DNA of 64,000 nucleotides, from contig JADANN010000443.1 in assembly GCA_018806985.1 (NCBI GenBank), positions 4,276,667 to 4,340,666 on the forward strand, read 5' to 3'. Origin of the DNA: Angiostrongylus vasorum (Eukaryota; Nematoda; Chromadorea; Rhabditida; Metastrongylidae). Each line of letters starts with the position of its first letter. Position 1 is the stretch's first letter. The position numbers were made by a program, and so were the translations under genes. The notes below the pieces were generated by a model that was not told the DNA's origin, made no database searches, and worked only from the letters and a program-made list of their open reading frames with translations. Below, piece by piece: positions 1 to 13,000 of the stretch.

Positions 1-89
1 ATTCATCTCCGGATGGAGGTAGTGATCGACTGTGATTTAGTCAACGACTACTATTCGTGTCACTTTTCAGTTGAATGTCTATCGTTTAG

Positions 90-3000
90 CTTCGTCGGCT
101 CACCGATACAGTGCTGGTTTCCGGCCTATTACAAGGGTACGTTTTACCAAGTGCTAAATTCTACTAATTGCACGGATTCGTTGGATTATTAACAGTAATT
201 GCAATTATCACCAGCTATTCAAAATAGATCCACATTGTTTTTTAAAAAGCTTTTTATCCTTTAAAAAATGTTTACGTTTTTCTGTAGCATATTTTTTTCA
301 TATATTTCTCTTCGCAGAGAATTTCGATCATCACCGCTTTCATTACGAAAACCATAAGTGTTTTGTGTGATATTACTGCAAATCAAAACATTACAGTTTG
401 TTTCATCCGATGAATTCAGATGAAAAACGGCTGTCTAGAGCCGTCCTTTCTTCTTTGTCGCTCTATACGGTCCAAACCAATCGATTAATATCGATCTGTT
501 AATCGATTCCAGGATGGTGGATGGAATACGCGTTGGACTACTGCTACGTTCAGAATACTTACTTTATACCAATGACCGACGTCAAAGTACACAACGCCTT
601 TGACTTCGGTAGTCATATCGTCGAAATTCCGAGTAACTACACTGATCGTGATACAAAACAAATAGGTATGGTGTATGATTGAATGAATGCATGAGTTGAT
701 GAGTACAAGAACGCAACGAGCGAAAACGAAATCGCGCTGGAGTTGTTTCAGGTTACTATCAATGGGTACCATTTATACTCGCCGCTCAAGCCATTCTTTT
801 CTATCTTCCGGTGGTACTATGGAGAGCGCTCTATGAGAGTTCTGGCTTCAAAGTACGAGCGATTTGTGATACTTGTAGTATGCATGCGAACATGGACGAA
901 ATTTCTCGTAATAAGAACATGAGGACTATAGCCGCATTCCTGGTAGAGGTATGGTAATCCATGAAGTCAATGTTGATCATCCTTCGGACAACGACCTCGC
1001 TATTAGCTTCCTAAAACTGATGGTCAAGCAAAGTCGTTGCAGGAACAGAGCGTCGCCACAGTGAAAGCTGGTAAAGTAAGGCGAATCACCAGCGGTAGCT
1101 ATATCACCATGGTTTATCTGGTAAGTATTGCATAGATCGAATATTTCGATGCTTTAGTAACTCGATTCGAATACTCTAATAAACTTGGTTAGCTCAAAGT
1201 TCCAAAACGATGATGAAGAGGTTGCTGAAAAATCCAACAAGTGGATCTTGTATGAGTTTACCGATGCACACAAAAGAAAAAAAGGATGAAACTCTTGGCG
1301 TTGATCGATCCATGAGGGATGTGCCATGGGTGACTGAATGCATATCTGGCATATCCAATGGCCTGCGGTGGCCTCCCGATGTATCGAGTCAGTGCTGCTA
1401 TCCTTCCAGACAGGTTTGGTACCAACTTGTCGATCCCGCAGGCACCTCTAACCGTTGCCCTTACAAGCTATGCACACATACTGATGTGATAAAAAGCGTC
1501 GCTATTAAAATCACAATGTGATTTTGACTCCTAATTCGCTTTAAACGCACAGCCAGTAGGATATTAAAGCTTCATTTAGAACATTTACACACGTTAAGTG
1601 TGACGACGCAGTTCAACTGAGTGTCTCAAAAATAATACATGGCAGGTGAATATATTTCAGGTAATGAAGTTCCTTTATGCGTTGAACACCATCTTCCAAT
1701 TTGTTTTCTTAAAAAACATACTCGGTGTGAAGTCCTATATGTGGGGACTGGACGTTACGATTGATTTGTGGCAAGGCAGAGAATGGCCTGAGACAGGAAA
1801 CTTTCCAAGGTCAGTTTTCAAGCCTTGACTAATAACTTGAATTTTTAATCGCAGAAAAGGAAAACAAGGGAATTAGTTTCCGGGACCATCTTTCTATTAA
1901 CCTTGGCATTGTTCAGTAAGTCAGAGTTTTTTTGATTGACTAGACACGAGGTTCTTAATAACAAGATTTGTTCAATTCTGGCGGCCTCGCCTTCTTCAGA
2001 GCCTGGAAAGGTCAAATTGACGCGCAATGTACTCAGCCAAACACATTCATAACATCAGCAGAAAAAAGCCGGTACATAAATTTTTTCTCCCATAGTAAAC
2101 GCTTCTTTTAAACACTCACTGTTTTGTTCCTTGTAAGTCTTCCAGTTATCTACTGGAGACCAGGAGCACAGAGTCTTGCAGCATGAGTGGAGAATGTGGC
2201 CGGCTTAGGTCAGAGAATCAGTCTGAGAAAAAAAATCGGCCTGAGGTTTGGCGCAGAGACACACATGGTCTTAAGACACTTTCCCCTGCGATCCATCCTT
2301 GGATTTTTGAAATATATCTAAAACATTTCGAAAGTTTGCCGCGCACATGTTCTGGATTCCTGTACGAGGATAGTGACTTTCTCCCCGGTACGACAGTCTG
2401 TGGACAACCTAAAATTGCACAATTTGCCTTAACGGCAAAGACGGTAATTGCATGAGTTGAAATACGGTGTACTTGGTCTCTCGTTAAGCGTATGGGCACG
2501 AGGCGAAAAGGGTAGAACACTATATGTTCGTATAAAAGAACACCTGCTTAAGGAACTTAAACTAAAACAAAACACTCCACTGAGCACGCATACAGCACAA
2601 AGAGGTAACGGAAAAGGTTTTACAATAAAAGCCACTACTCTCGCATAGGAATCTAAGACATCAGCGAGTAAAACTTCTGAAGCGTTTTGGATAAATTCTA
2701 AAAAATTCAAAAAATGAACCACAAGGAGTGTTTCGTGATCACGCGTGACCTAACCCCATATCCCAGGCAGACTTTTTTGACCTGAGCCAGGCACATTCCA
2801 CGCCCATGTAGGACTCTGTGCGGCCGGTCTGCAACAGTAGTTGCAAGAATTATAAAGAACAGGACGGTGAGTGCTTAATAGAAGCTGTCTACCATGCGAA
2901 TGAGAATTTATATATTGAGATTTTCTGCTTTGGTTATGAAAGTGTTTGACTGAGAAGATTGCTTTGAATTTGGCCTCCTCAGATCTGAAGAAGGCGAAAC

Positions 3001-4949
3001 CACCGAAACTTTAGCTATTATTAAACAAATCTTGTTACTGAGAGCCTCATGTCTACTCAAGACGAAAACACATAAAGAATTAAGCTATAGTCTTCGCGTC
3101 GTGTTCTTTTTAGCGAGAATGTGCCTATGAAGTACGTAATAGTTCGATTTATGCATACAGAAGCAGCTTACTACTTAGTTAGTCACAACAGTTAGCCATC
3201 GCGGAACTCTTCTCGACGATGAGCGTGCATTAGTTTAGAGTGACGATGTGCGACTACGATGTGCGAGTGCTCGGCAATCTGCATCGACACACGGTTCAGT
3301 GTGTGTTGATGATCAACATGTTCAACGAGAAGATCTTCGTCGTGCTCTGGTACTGGCTGTGTCTCATGCTAATCGTGAGGTCCGATAGCATTCATCCATA
3401 GTCTTCTTTGAGATAGAATATTTTATTAGTTAGTATAAAATCTTCGAAATTCATGAATGTCTATGGTTATGCACCGTGCTCCTAGCTGAGCACGCGTGTC
3501 CGTTTGGATGTGTCGCAGAACGAGAACTTGTCTTTCGAATCCATGTTTATCACAAAAAGGAATATAGGAAGAAATATATGTTATATTTTTTTTGCCAACT
3601 GGGTTTTATTGGTGCAAAATTACATACTGTACCAAAATTTTTTAGTGTATACAGTTTTGCCAAGTGGACAATTGCGACAGCAACAACGTCATTTAGTGGT
3701 AGAGTGCTCGTCAACAGCTTTATCCAACAGGTTTCATTACATTCAGATCTTATTTGTCCTGAATTTGTTAAAGGTTGGGAAATTTGGAAATGTACAAACA
3801 AAGTTCCTCGTGTTCAATTTTTTATCAGATTCAACATGCTTTCAAAATTATTCCTGGTTTTCTGAAACAACGTAAACTCGGAACTCGGGAGACTCAGAAA
3901 CTACGAAAACTTGGGAAAATATCATCCATATCTCTTGAGCTGGAAAACTATGTTACTTTTCGCCAGTTTTTATTTACTACCTGCTATTTCTTAATGGCAG
4001 GGGTGTTGTGTGAAATATAACCACAATGATACTGGGATATTTGCAAAACTACAGAACGCTGGTGTCTGCAGTGCGGGCCGAAGACGCTATTACCCTTTCC
4101 GGAGCTAACACGTTCACCACCACATTCCAGTCCTTCGTTTCGACTTTCTCTCAGCCGTGTTATTGTCCTATAGGTGCTACCAGTAATCACTCGTCAACTA
4201 TGTTTCAATTACGTTTCTTTTCGTTATTAAAGTTCTAGGAATGCTTTACACAATTACTAGAAACACTTTTGAACTCGAAACAGTTAAATAGTCGTTGTAG
4301 GGACTACTTCAGACAATGATTTTTCATACCTTCGTACGTTTGTAGTTTAGCATTTAATGCTGTCATAATTGGAAGAAGAGCAGTGTTTAAAAGGTAATCA
4401 GCAACGAGTTCAAAAAGAATTTTTAACTTATCCCTTAAAATATTTAACATTTTTAGCAGAATCATCCCTTGTCTGAGATTCAGAACTACGTTAGCTTTTC
4501 GTTTTAAGAAAAAACACCACGTCTAAATAAATACTTATTTCGATCTGATCTATTTTTGAGGACATCTAAGTACTCTTAATTCATATCCTTGACTTTTTTA
4601 GGTGAACTTTCGCTCAAATACTTCTCGGAGTTTCGTCATATTTCTCACCTCAAGAGTCCTAAACACAAATAAGTTATCCTTTAAAGAAGAGAAGTGAAGG
4701 CGCTCTTTTTTACTACGCTTTAGCTCTATCCTTCTAGCAGAACATTTTTTCGTTAGAATGCCATAAAGAAACCTCTAATTGAACCCAAACCGTGTATATC
4801 TTTGTCGTGGCTTTTGTCCCATGGAGCCTCTATGTTCCTTGTTTAGATCGATCCCACCGTGGCTCGTAGTGAACAGAAACGTTCACTCGTTCAGGAGTTT
4901 GTCATAGAGAAGTTGCGCACTGACGGTGTCTTCCTTCTTCGACTTGTCG
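90..4949 (+). CDS. Innexin A, gap-junction subunit (partial; 5' end outside window, 3' end unresolved)
   Basis: Innexins are four-TM subunits of invertebrate gap junctions. Exons with matching phases: 90-136, 513-665, 752-948, 1043-1120, 1661-1809, 3239-3374 (donor gtgagg; 3379 is an alternative) and 4847-4949. Diagnostic stretches are VGSPIQCW (extracellular loop 1), [10 protein letters not shown], the innexin signature YYQWVPF followed by TM2 ([17 protein letters not shown]), GSYITMVYL into TM3, [26 protein letters not shown] with NMFNEK before TM4, and [11 protein letters not shown] in the C-terminal part. The TM1 exon must lie before base 1. The exon between 3374 and 4847 (end of TM4) and the final exon after 4949 were not recognised, so the gene could be decayed at its 3' end. 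Exon 90-136 is 47 nt, the same length as the matching exon of innexin B, which supports tandem duplication. The family call is secure; completeness is not. Confidence 0.88.
1276..1484 (-). repeat. tRNA-like SINE, family S1, 5' end degenerate
   Basis: In innexin A intron 4. It matches the body shared by copies at 5445, 34200 and 61332, including gatcgatccatgagggatg and the block on cctaccgatgtatcg and cagtgctgctatccttcc. The promoter end near 1470 is badly decayed. Confidence 0.7.
1927..3072. repeat. Fold-back element, about 1.15 kb, in innexin A intron
   Basis: The two ends are inverted copies of each other: around 1945-1975 (gaggttcttaataacaagat) against the complement of 3025-3050. Inside each is a GAAGAAGGCGA block and the body seen again at 19003. 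Left arm about 1927-2300, right arm about 2730-3072, with about 430 bp of loop. No transposase was seen, so it is non-autonomous. Confidence 0.7.
3970..4190 (-). repeat. Family E SINE-like repeat
   Basis: A copy of a roughly 300-bp family that recurs at least nine times in the window. Plus-strand hallmarks are ttactacctgctattt...ggcaggg, acaatgatactgggatattt, and a block ending in acgttcaccaccac. Read on the minus strand, the region resembles tRNA A and B boxes (GTGGTGAACG... then a GTTCG core), which sets the strand. Confidence 0.7.
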
Positions 4950-5444
4950 GTGAGTTTTCTAGTTTTTTCTCTAAGACTGCGTGACATTGTATAGCTTCTA
5001 CATCTCTGCTCATCCTGCTAATATTACTAATAGTAAGAGTAAGGAATGTTTTTCTAATGCGATAGTAATGCAATAAGTATACAGTAGTGCAAACACATAG
5101 CAAATAGTAGGAATACAGTAAACTATGTTGTTGTAACAAAACCATTTAAAAGATGGTAAGATAATGCATCAGTGTCGAACATTCTCGTGATGAACCGCCA
5201 TGCTTTCCACTCTATTCATACCATCCATTGTCGACCCGACTGAATTCATATTTCAGTGTTCTCATTCTACCAGAGAAGTCTGGTCCCATTTTGTCGACCT
5301 CGACTCTTTAGCTTTCAGTCCATCTCTTAACCACTCCGCTAAACGAGCCGCCAACAAAATCATTAACGACGATAATGAGAATTAAGTTTAATTATGAGGA
5401 TCTATGTATTAGAAATACTTACGTACCAGTCATAGTATTAAGGG

Positions 5445-5722
5445 AACGTGTGTAGCGCAATGCTCGCAGGACTTCTGTAATACACATGGAATCGATCCCA
5501 GCGCCACAGGCCCACCCATTCCTCCATCCCTCCCTGGTCGACAAATTAGCACCAGACTTGTTTGGGATGATAGCAACCCTGTCTCGATACATCGCTAAGC
5601 CATCGTGAGTCATTGCGAAGGCTAGATATTCATTCATTCACCTCCAACGATGCTTAGCGAAGTCGAGTGCATGGCGCATCTCTCAGGGATAGATCAACGC
5701 CGAGAGTTTTGTCCTTTAGTTT
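5445..5722 (+). repeat. tRNA-like SINE, family S1, near full length
   Basis: Starts gtgtgtagcgcaatgctcg (A-box-like) with ggaatcgatcccagc (B-box-like) about 40 bp on, followed by the family body and ending ccgagagttttgtccttt. One of the clearest S1 copies in the window. Confidence 0.75.
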
Positions 5723-6599
5723 TTTGAGTCATAGTAATAAAGCTTTAAAGTTTATTGCATATTCCGAAGTGGTTTCTAAAGCAGCTAAAAAAGCTAACTA
5801 AAACGAAAACACAAGAATTGATTTACAACGACGGAGATTTTCAACGCATTTAAACCCTGAAGTCACAAAAATACCATACATGTGAAGCAAGATGAAACCG
5901 AATAATTTGAACGATAACGGTAGAGCTTTTTTCATGAATATTTACTTGCTTGAAAAGTTCCATCCAAAAAATCCGACGTTGCATCGATTTCAATTCAGTA
6001 CTGTAGCAATCCGTTTCCTGTTAAGCCGAGAACTCTGGCGACATGGTCACGTTGGCGTTGATGAGGACGTTATGGAATGATTTCATGGAGTCCAAAAGCA
6101 AGAATCCACCATTATACGCCGAACCTCTTCTTCTGTCCGACAAGAAGATCAGCGAATCTGATCTGTAGACGACAATATCACGACACTAGAGCATGTAGAG
6201 TAACTGGCTCGGTGTCATAAATCGTCATACCCTCAGTCCTGTTTGCGTTCGAAGAGCTTTCACTTTGTCCGATCTACTGATTTCTCAGATTTTTCGATTG
6301 TATATGTTCACTATTTAACTGCCGGGCCTAAATTAGTGCTTCTGCCGCTTTGATATGCATAGCGTCTCGTCTGATGAAATGTGACGATTATAATCGTAAT
6401 AATCATAGTAGTGATGATCCACTGAAATTTAAGTATTTGTATGAGATTTGTTGAGTTTTGCTGAAAGAAGTTTTTTTTGTGGTTTCAAGTTCACTTTTGG
6501 ACACTGGCCAAACACGGCACTATTATGTGATTGTTGAGAAACGCAGGCAGTGAAACGTATGTGGTTGAAACGCATTAAAAACAAGAGACGTCAGACACT

Positions 6600-6870
6600 T
6601 GTTGTCATCAGAAAGAACCGGCACGATGGGAGGAGTCAGGCTACGGTAACGGTAATAGAGCGCCTGTAGACGTGTGGTTGCTGAAGACGCCGACATGCCG
6701 AGAATGGCTATAGGGAAGAGACGCAGAGTGACAAGACGGCGACAGAATCACGTCGTTCGCAGCCGGCCTCGCACCGGCTGGCGGCAGAGGCTCGCTACAG
6801 TAGCCGCCGTATCGATCGATCCTAATAGGGCCCAATTTCGCAAATCGATTGGCGCTAGATCATCCGAAAC
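6600..6870. other. GC-rich patch upstream of innexin B
   Basis: Clearly richer in G+C and CpG than its surroundings, which are AT-rich. A plus-strand frame gives a very basic peptide (GKRRRVTRRR) and no recognisable domain. It lies 1.1 kb before the innexin B ATG, so a promoter or 5'UTR role is possible. Confidence 0.35.
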
Positions 6871-7981
6871 ACGTCGGAACATCGTTTGTTTCCCATCGGA
6901 GCTCGCAGAATTCTTTTTGGGTTACAGTGCCTTTTCGCACAATTTCTGAGGACGTATGTTTTGGTCGTCTCTTCCGTCAACCACCTCCACTCCACCACCA
7001 CCTGCTTCTACTTACACTGTCTTCTATTCTCCGCTAATGTCGTTCATCTTTCCACTTTTCCTTTCCCGACACGCCATCAATCGTCGTCTTCATACCAGAC
7101 ACACATGTATACACACGCTCTCAAAACCCAATCTACAATGATATATTACTAAGTTCGCTTTAATCAGCGACGGCGAGTAAAACTTTCTTTTCCTCCAGTT
7201 TTTTTTATTCTCTCAACCTACTGAAATGGGAAAATGATAGGAGTACGGTAGTCTGAAGTCCTCGATCAGCATAACGATTGATCCATTCATTTCTATGAAC
7301 TCACTCACATAACACAATGAATCATGAATAAAAGTGACACCTCCAACTGCATCAGTTCAGCTTTAGCTGGTTCAAAAGCTATTGTGTTCAGCAACAACCG
7401 AGCGCTATCTTAAACGTTGTTGCAATGAATCAAAAAATTAAGTTTTCATTTCATATGCCATCTTTGCATCAATCTAAACTGTATTCTTAAGGTCCTAAGA
7501 GAATTCAAGTGTCAGGTTTGACGTCCTATGAGAACAGCACATTAGAAAATTTCCGTACGCAATGAATGGAATGGTCGTCCTTCTTTTTGCACTCATGCAA
7601 ATTCTATTCGTGGCTCTTCTTTTAATATTCATTTTCGTTCAGCAATCATACAGTGCTTCCATTCATTGAGGTATTACGTGATTTTCATACACAACTGTTT
7701 TTTCATCCTATTCATTACGATGTCTTGTCATTTTCTTCTTTTCGGATTTCGCCTCAATGTAGTTCATTTCTCGTTTCTCATAATTTCTTTCTGCAAAATA
7801 TAGCTTGGTCCTAAATAGTGGTAGTTCTTTTTTCCTCATTTTTTCTACTGTGACGCGTTATGTGTTCTCTTCACGTAGGCACTCATAAAACCGGCCTCAA
7901 ATGAATAATTTAACGCGGCAAGCGTGGCATGTTAGTAATTTGTGGCAAACGATGGGTCCTGCAGTGATTTCCCTGAAGTCA

Positions 7982-7992
7982 CCATTTACAGG
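7982..7992 (+). promoter_or_regulatory. Acceptor-like site one base before innexin B ATG (possible trans-splice site)
   Basis: The sequence catttacag, then g, then ATG. An AG acceptor one base before the start codon is what nematode SL1 trans-splicing predicts. A short 5'UTR exon further upstream is the alternative. Confidence 0.45.
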
Positions 7993-10025
7993 ATGTTCTT
8001 TTTGGACGCATTTCTCAAGGGCCTCAAACCCCAATACGATGATGATTCATGCGATCGACTGAACTACTACTATACACCGATGCTTTTCGTACTTTTTTTC
8101 ACTCACATTGAGTGCTAAACAGTAAGTCTGTGTCGAATTGTCGAAAAAATCAAATGTCGTCAAGTACGAAGAAAATCCACTCAAAGAAACCATTCTCTCT
8201 CTTTGACAGTACCAAATGGTTGCGCAGAAAATGCAACTGGATGGATTCTCTTCAAATAATTAGCTTCGTTTGTTTCATTCAACGGTTCCCAAAATCGCCC
8301 ACCTCATTGACCCATTCCGCTCCGCCGGCGTTCTTCATAGTTGGCCCAATCGAATACGAGCAATTTTTTCGTCGGCTGCTGACTTACTGGTTTTTTGGGG
8401 ATAAAAATCATTTTTCAATAACTAGACCGATTTAGTGTTGCGAAAACGGCAGAATTATAGAAGAGACTTTGCCCCATCGTTCTATGGTTATGAATAATAT
8501 GTAAGCTAGGATTTATTACTGTGATACATATCGTAGAAGCACTGCTGTCCGCATTTGGGAGTATTTCGCTTTTAATGTTGAGTCTACTCCGATACTTTCA
8601 TATCCACACATTCTGCACAATAAACATAGCGACTAAGATGAAGTAACAATAAATTGTTGCCCAAATTGCCAGCGAATGAACTTTTTGGAGAAAAAGGTTA
8701 TTTTGCAAACCACTAAGTGTGGAAAGTGGTTTTTCCGCTCTCACTCCTCCAGTTTTGATCTGCTCTGGATTAGCTATAGTGCCTTGAGGAAACTCGGGAA
8801 CCAACTGAAGTGACGTTGTGGTGCATATACGCCGTGGAATATGTTAATACGTACCAAATTACTGTGAATATTCGAGAACTCGACCATTCTCTGACATCTA
8901 ACTTCATCGAAATAGCAACCGGTCCCTTCAGAAAGTCTTTGCTGATGTGTAAAATAATCCACGAATAGGGGGGAGGTGGGTTATCTGTGGAGAAAAAAAG
9001 TAGGAACTTACCCTGATTTTTTCTTCCTTCAGCTGTTAAGTCAAAACGCTTTTTTTTGTCGGTCCAGTTTTACTCACTGTTCGCGTCCATTAATGGCCAC
9101 CTTCACATTATTGCCAGCCGATATTACAAGTCTCTGAAGGTCACTGCAGTCATTGCTGCGCTTATGACAAGTACTATCTTGATGCAAATGCAGACGGACG
9201 GACAAGTTCAATAGAGGGTTGCGTTGGTGGCCAACTCGCTCGTCTCCTTTGAAGGTCGTGGGAGCAAGGGCGATCAGAGGGACAAGATTGCGCTCACGCC
9301 AGCACATTACCGTAGATAAATGGGGGACTGAGCAAGTACCCGGCCAATTTTTCAGAACCCATTTTGAACTCTTTTAGACCTAAAAATCAGCAAGACATTT
9401 TGAAAATTTAAGTCACTAGAAAAGCAGCCGGTAACAAGTCATCAAAACCACCACTATGACGGAGTGCTTTTCCTATTTGCAGTGCTTCAAAAGTGTTTTC
9501 TTTATCGATTTCAATAACCGGACCATCAGTGGAACCTTCGTCTCCGCTTGACCACTTCTTTAGAATCCCCTTCTACAGAATAAATTTATGTAAAATTTGG
9601 AGAAAAATCATTAAAATGCATTCGGAATACTTCCACGTATATTTGACCTTCCCTTGATTGTGTCCGAGAAGACATTTAAGGATGGAAACGAGAGCTTATA
9701 AGAACTTATCATTCTGTTGCACAAAGGGTTAGAAACTGTGATCATTGCAGATATGTCGGTCAACCAATTCAGTGCTGGATTCCTGCTCAGTTCACAGGTA
9801 ACTTTCATTTAATTCTCCACTGTTTTCCAAAAATAATCCACGAAAAAAACGATATCCACGTGTGACATTGAATTAAACTGGAAGGGAGCTTTTTGTGGGA
9901 TGTATTTGAAAAAATATAAAGCTCACCAGCGGTTGAATTCTGGCGCCTAATTTTTCGCCACACAAGTTGTGAATGGCACTGAATTCACGTAGGCCGATCT
10001 GCCTCTCATGTCTGATACATTTATT

Positions 10026-10064
<39 letters not shown>

Positions 10065-13000
10065 TCTTCTCTACAGCAGTCTTTATGCTTCTGTGGGTAG
10101 TAAAATCTATTAATCGCAACGAACTATTTGAGACATCCTAGGACGCATATTAGGCATTTTAGTGCACTCATCTGTGATACCTTCGTCACCTTCCTAACAT
10201 CCTTATGAGCACTAGTTGTCCATCGAAAAAACTTGCTCGAAAAGCAGTTTCTTGTGCATTATTAGGTGTATAGCATTGCATTTCTGCTCCACTATTTGGT
10301 ATGCGGGTCTGTGCTGAGAAATCTGTACACTGAATAGAAAATTACGGCGGGAAACCTCACTGATGCAAATTAAGCGACCACAAAGATGAGTTGATATTCA
10401 TTTACATCGGACGATCTCTCATGGAAATCCACTCACATCAAACTTCAAGTGTTAGTAATTTACATGTTCAGCTGTTATGCCGCTGACAGTGTAATTTTCC
10501 ACGACTCCCAGAGCTGGCTGTGGTGGTAATCCTTGAATTTGCATTTGATCTTTGTTTCTGCCACTGAAAACCAAGCGATCGCGAACAATAGCAACGAAGT
10601 GTACGTGTTTTCGTATTCTTCTCATCGACGAACGGAGATTTTTTTGAGTAGAACGTCTAAAAATGTATATTACGATGAGGATGGTGTCTATCGTTTTGGT
10701 AGTGCTAAACTGTGGCCCTTTCTCGGCTCTAAGGGAAATCCAGTAAACTATACATGATGTCGGAGAGAAAGACACAGACTTATTACAGTAGCACACGGGT
10801 AAACGCATTTTTTAGTGCGCTTAGTAGTATGTATCACACTAATTGTTATACATTGCAAATTTGTGATCTTGGTTGAGCCAACGCTACTATACTACAGTAC
10901 TGATGCCGTAGCAAATTCCAGGCGCATGGGAGCAGTACAGTGAGAATTACTGCTTCGTGCAAAACACGTACTTCGTCCGGCCGGATCACTACATACCGGA
11001 CAGTATCGTCGATCGCGAAAACAACGAGATCGGTGAGCGATGACAATTTCTGCAAAGCAGCTCTGATGTCTGATAGATAAACGATCCAATCGAATATTAT
11101 TGTCTTTGTTAACCTTTTCATTTGCTGCCTATTACAATTTTTTAACGGCAGGGTACTATGTGAAATACAACCATAATGATGCTGAGATAATTACAAAACT
11201 CCGGACTGCAGGTGTCTGCGGTAGGGAACGAACGCGCTATTATCCTTTCCGAGGGCTAACGCGTTCACCACCACACCATGGGGGGTTCTTCGTTTCGCCT
11301 TTCTCTCAGCTAGTTTTGATTAATGTCTTTATAATAACAATTAGCAATTCAGATTATTCTACAAAGATATAAACTCTGAGGATTCTATAGAAATGGGTAG
11401 TCAGTTTTTTATCCATTTCATAATAAATTAGTTATAAGTAGAAAACAACACTGTGGATCAAAGTAAAACGTGTCTCACTGAAGGGCATACTAGAAGTGGA
11501 TTGATGCTCATTCGAACAATGCTGTTTGTAATGGAACCTATTAGCAGAGTTGATCGAAAATTGAAGAGTAATGACAACTCCTCTGCCTATGGCTTATGTT
11601 GATGCGTTAAAAGGAAAAAGAACGAATAGGAGGATGTTGATGTTGTTTCCTAGAATCGCAGTGTTGATAGTCTAACAAAAGGCCGCGTTTTCTGCTAAAA
11701 TATGAGTGAGCTGGTTCCATTACACTTTATTAGAGCTAGTCACTAAACAGTCGTTGAGAAGTTGAGGTAGGATAGATAGTCTTGATATGGGCAATGAGTG
11801 ACATGCGTACGAGTTGTCTGGGTGCTCTGCGGTAATGCAGAAAAAACAATGGTGTACATTTCATTATCAGCTGGTGACTTTGGGATCTCATTTACATTGA
11901 ATGAACGATTTTGCCGTAGCTTTCCATCATGTTCTGCACTTCATTCATGTTCTTTGAATTAGTGGCGAATGAATTTGACGCTCTAGTGAAAGAAAAAGGA
12001 GGCGGAAGGTCTTAGAGTGAAATAGAAAAACAGACAGTGATAGAAACAAGGACAAGGGGACAGAAAGAGACAGGTAAACTGACGGAGAGAGAAATAGGCA
12101 GAATCAGAAAAAAGCTAGAGAAAACGAGAGGAGGAAAAGAAAGAGAGGGGGAAAGAGAGAGAGCAAGCTTCTTCTCACTGAAAGGAAATGTGTAAAATTT
12201 CGGAATGATGAACTTCCTTGTTTTCTATTCAATCATTCGCCATGTATTGAAATTTGTTTCCATTTGTGTTTCAGAAGAGTTTTCAATGGTTAAGGACAAG
12301 CACAAAGATGTTCCTCGCCGTGATTAAAATGCTAAATCACTGTCTTCATCAGTCAATCTCCTGTTTAGGCTACTACCAATGGGTACCGTTTATTCTCGGT
12401 TTACAAGCGATTCTCTTCTATTTACCAGCGTTGTTTTGGAGACTTTTTAACTGGCAGTCAGGTATGAACACTACTAAACAATGTTGTAAGTAAAAGTTGC
12501 AAAGAGCTTTTCTTGCTTTGGAATCAAAATAATAGAAACGAATCGCCAAAATCGGTGAGGGTTTCTGAAGAAAATTATGACGAAGAGAAGCGTAGCTAGT
12601 CGATTTGACTACACGAATTTCTATCTATAGCGTTAACTTTTTTATTTGCTGCCTCCTACAATTTTCCATAGCAGAGTATTATGAGAAATACAACCGGAAT
12701 GATACTGAGATATTTGCAAAAACTTCGGACCGCAGGTGTCTGCGCTGGCGAACGAACGCGATATCACCCTTTCCGAGGGCTAACGCGTTCACCACCACAC
12801 CATGCTGGTCCTTTTCTCTCCTGTGTACCTAGAACTAGTTGACAGACAGGCGATCAGCATCATTGTGGTTGTGTCTATAGTTTTTGAATTGAAAGGACAA
12901 TGGATCGTTTTACAACTTGAAACAGTACCTTTCAGTTGTTTTCTAAAAAAATTCAAGCTGAATGAGATTTTTGATTAACCTAAGACTGAATTATCAATGA

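Larger units (their letters stand above)
4950..7992. other. Region between innexins A and B, no confirmed gene
   Basis: Holds one S1 SINE (5445-5722) and a GC-rich patch (6600-6870). The remaining innexin A C-terminal exon should be here but was not found. A stretch at 5998-6080 reading LLSRELWRHGHVGVDED faintly recalls an innexin tail but does not fit the phase of exon 4847-4949. Confidence 0.5.

Noticed and set aside
3476..3875. Two overlapping plus-strand frames of 123-129 codons
   Set aside because: No family resemblance, no splice context, and overlapping frames in different phases.
4602..4697. Innexin A exon after a strong ttttttag acceptor ([10 protein letters not shown])
   Set aside because: No suitable donor, and it lacks the YW and TM4 residues expected at this point.
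5998..6080. Last exon of innexin A (frame with LLSRELWRHGHVGVDED)
   Set aside because: The phase does not match exon 4847-4949 and the resemblance to innexin tails is slight.
10452..10808. A 118-codon minus-strand frame in innexin B intron 2
   Set aside because: No recognisable motif; it lies in an intron and overlaps a 74-codon frame on the other strand.
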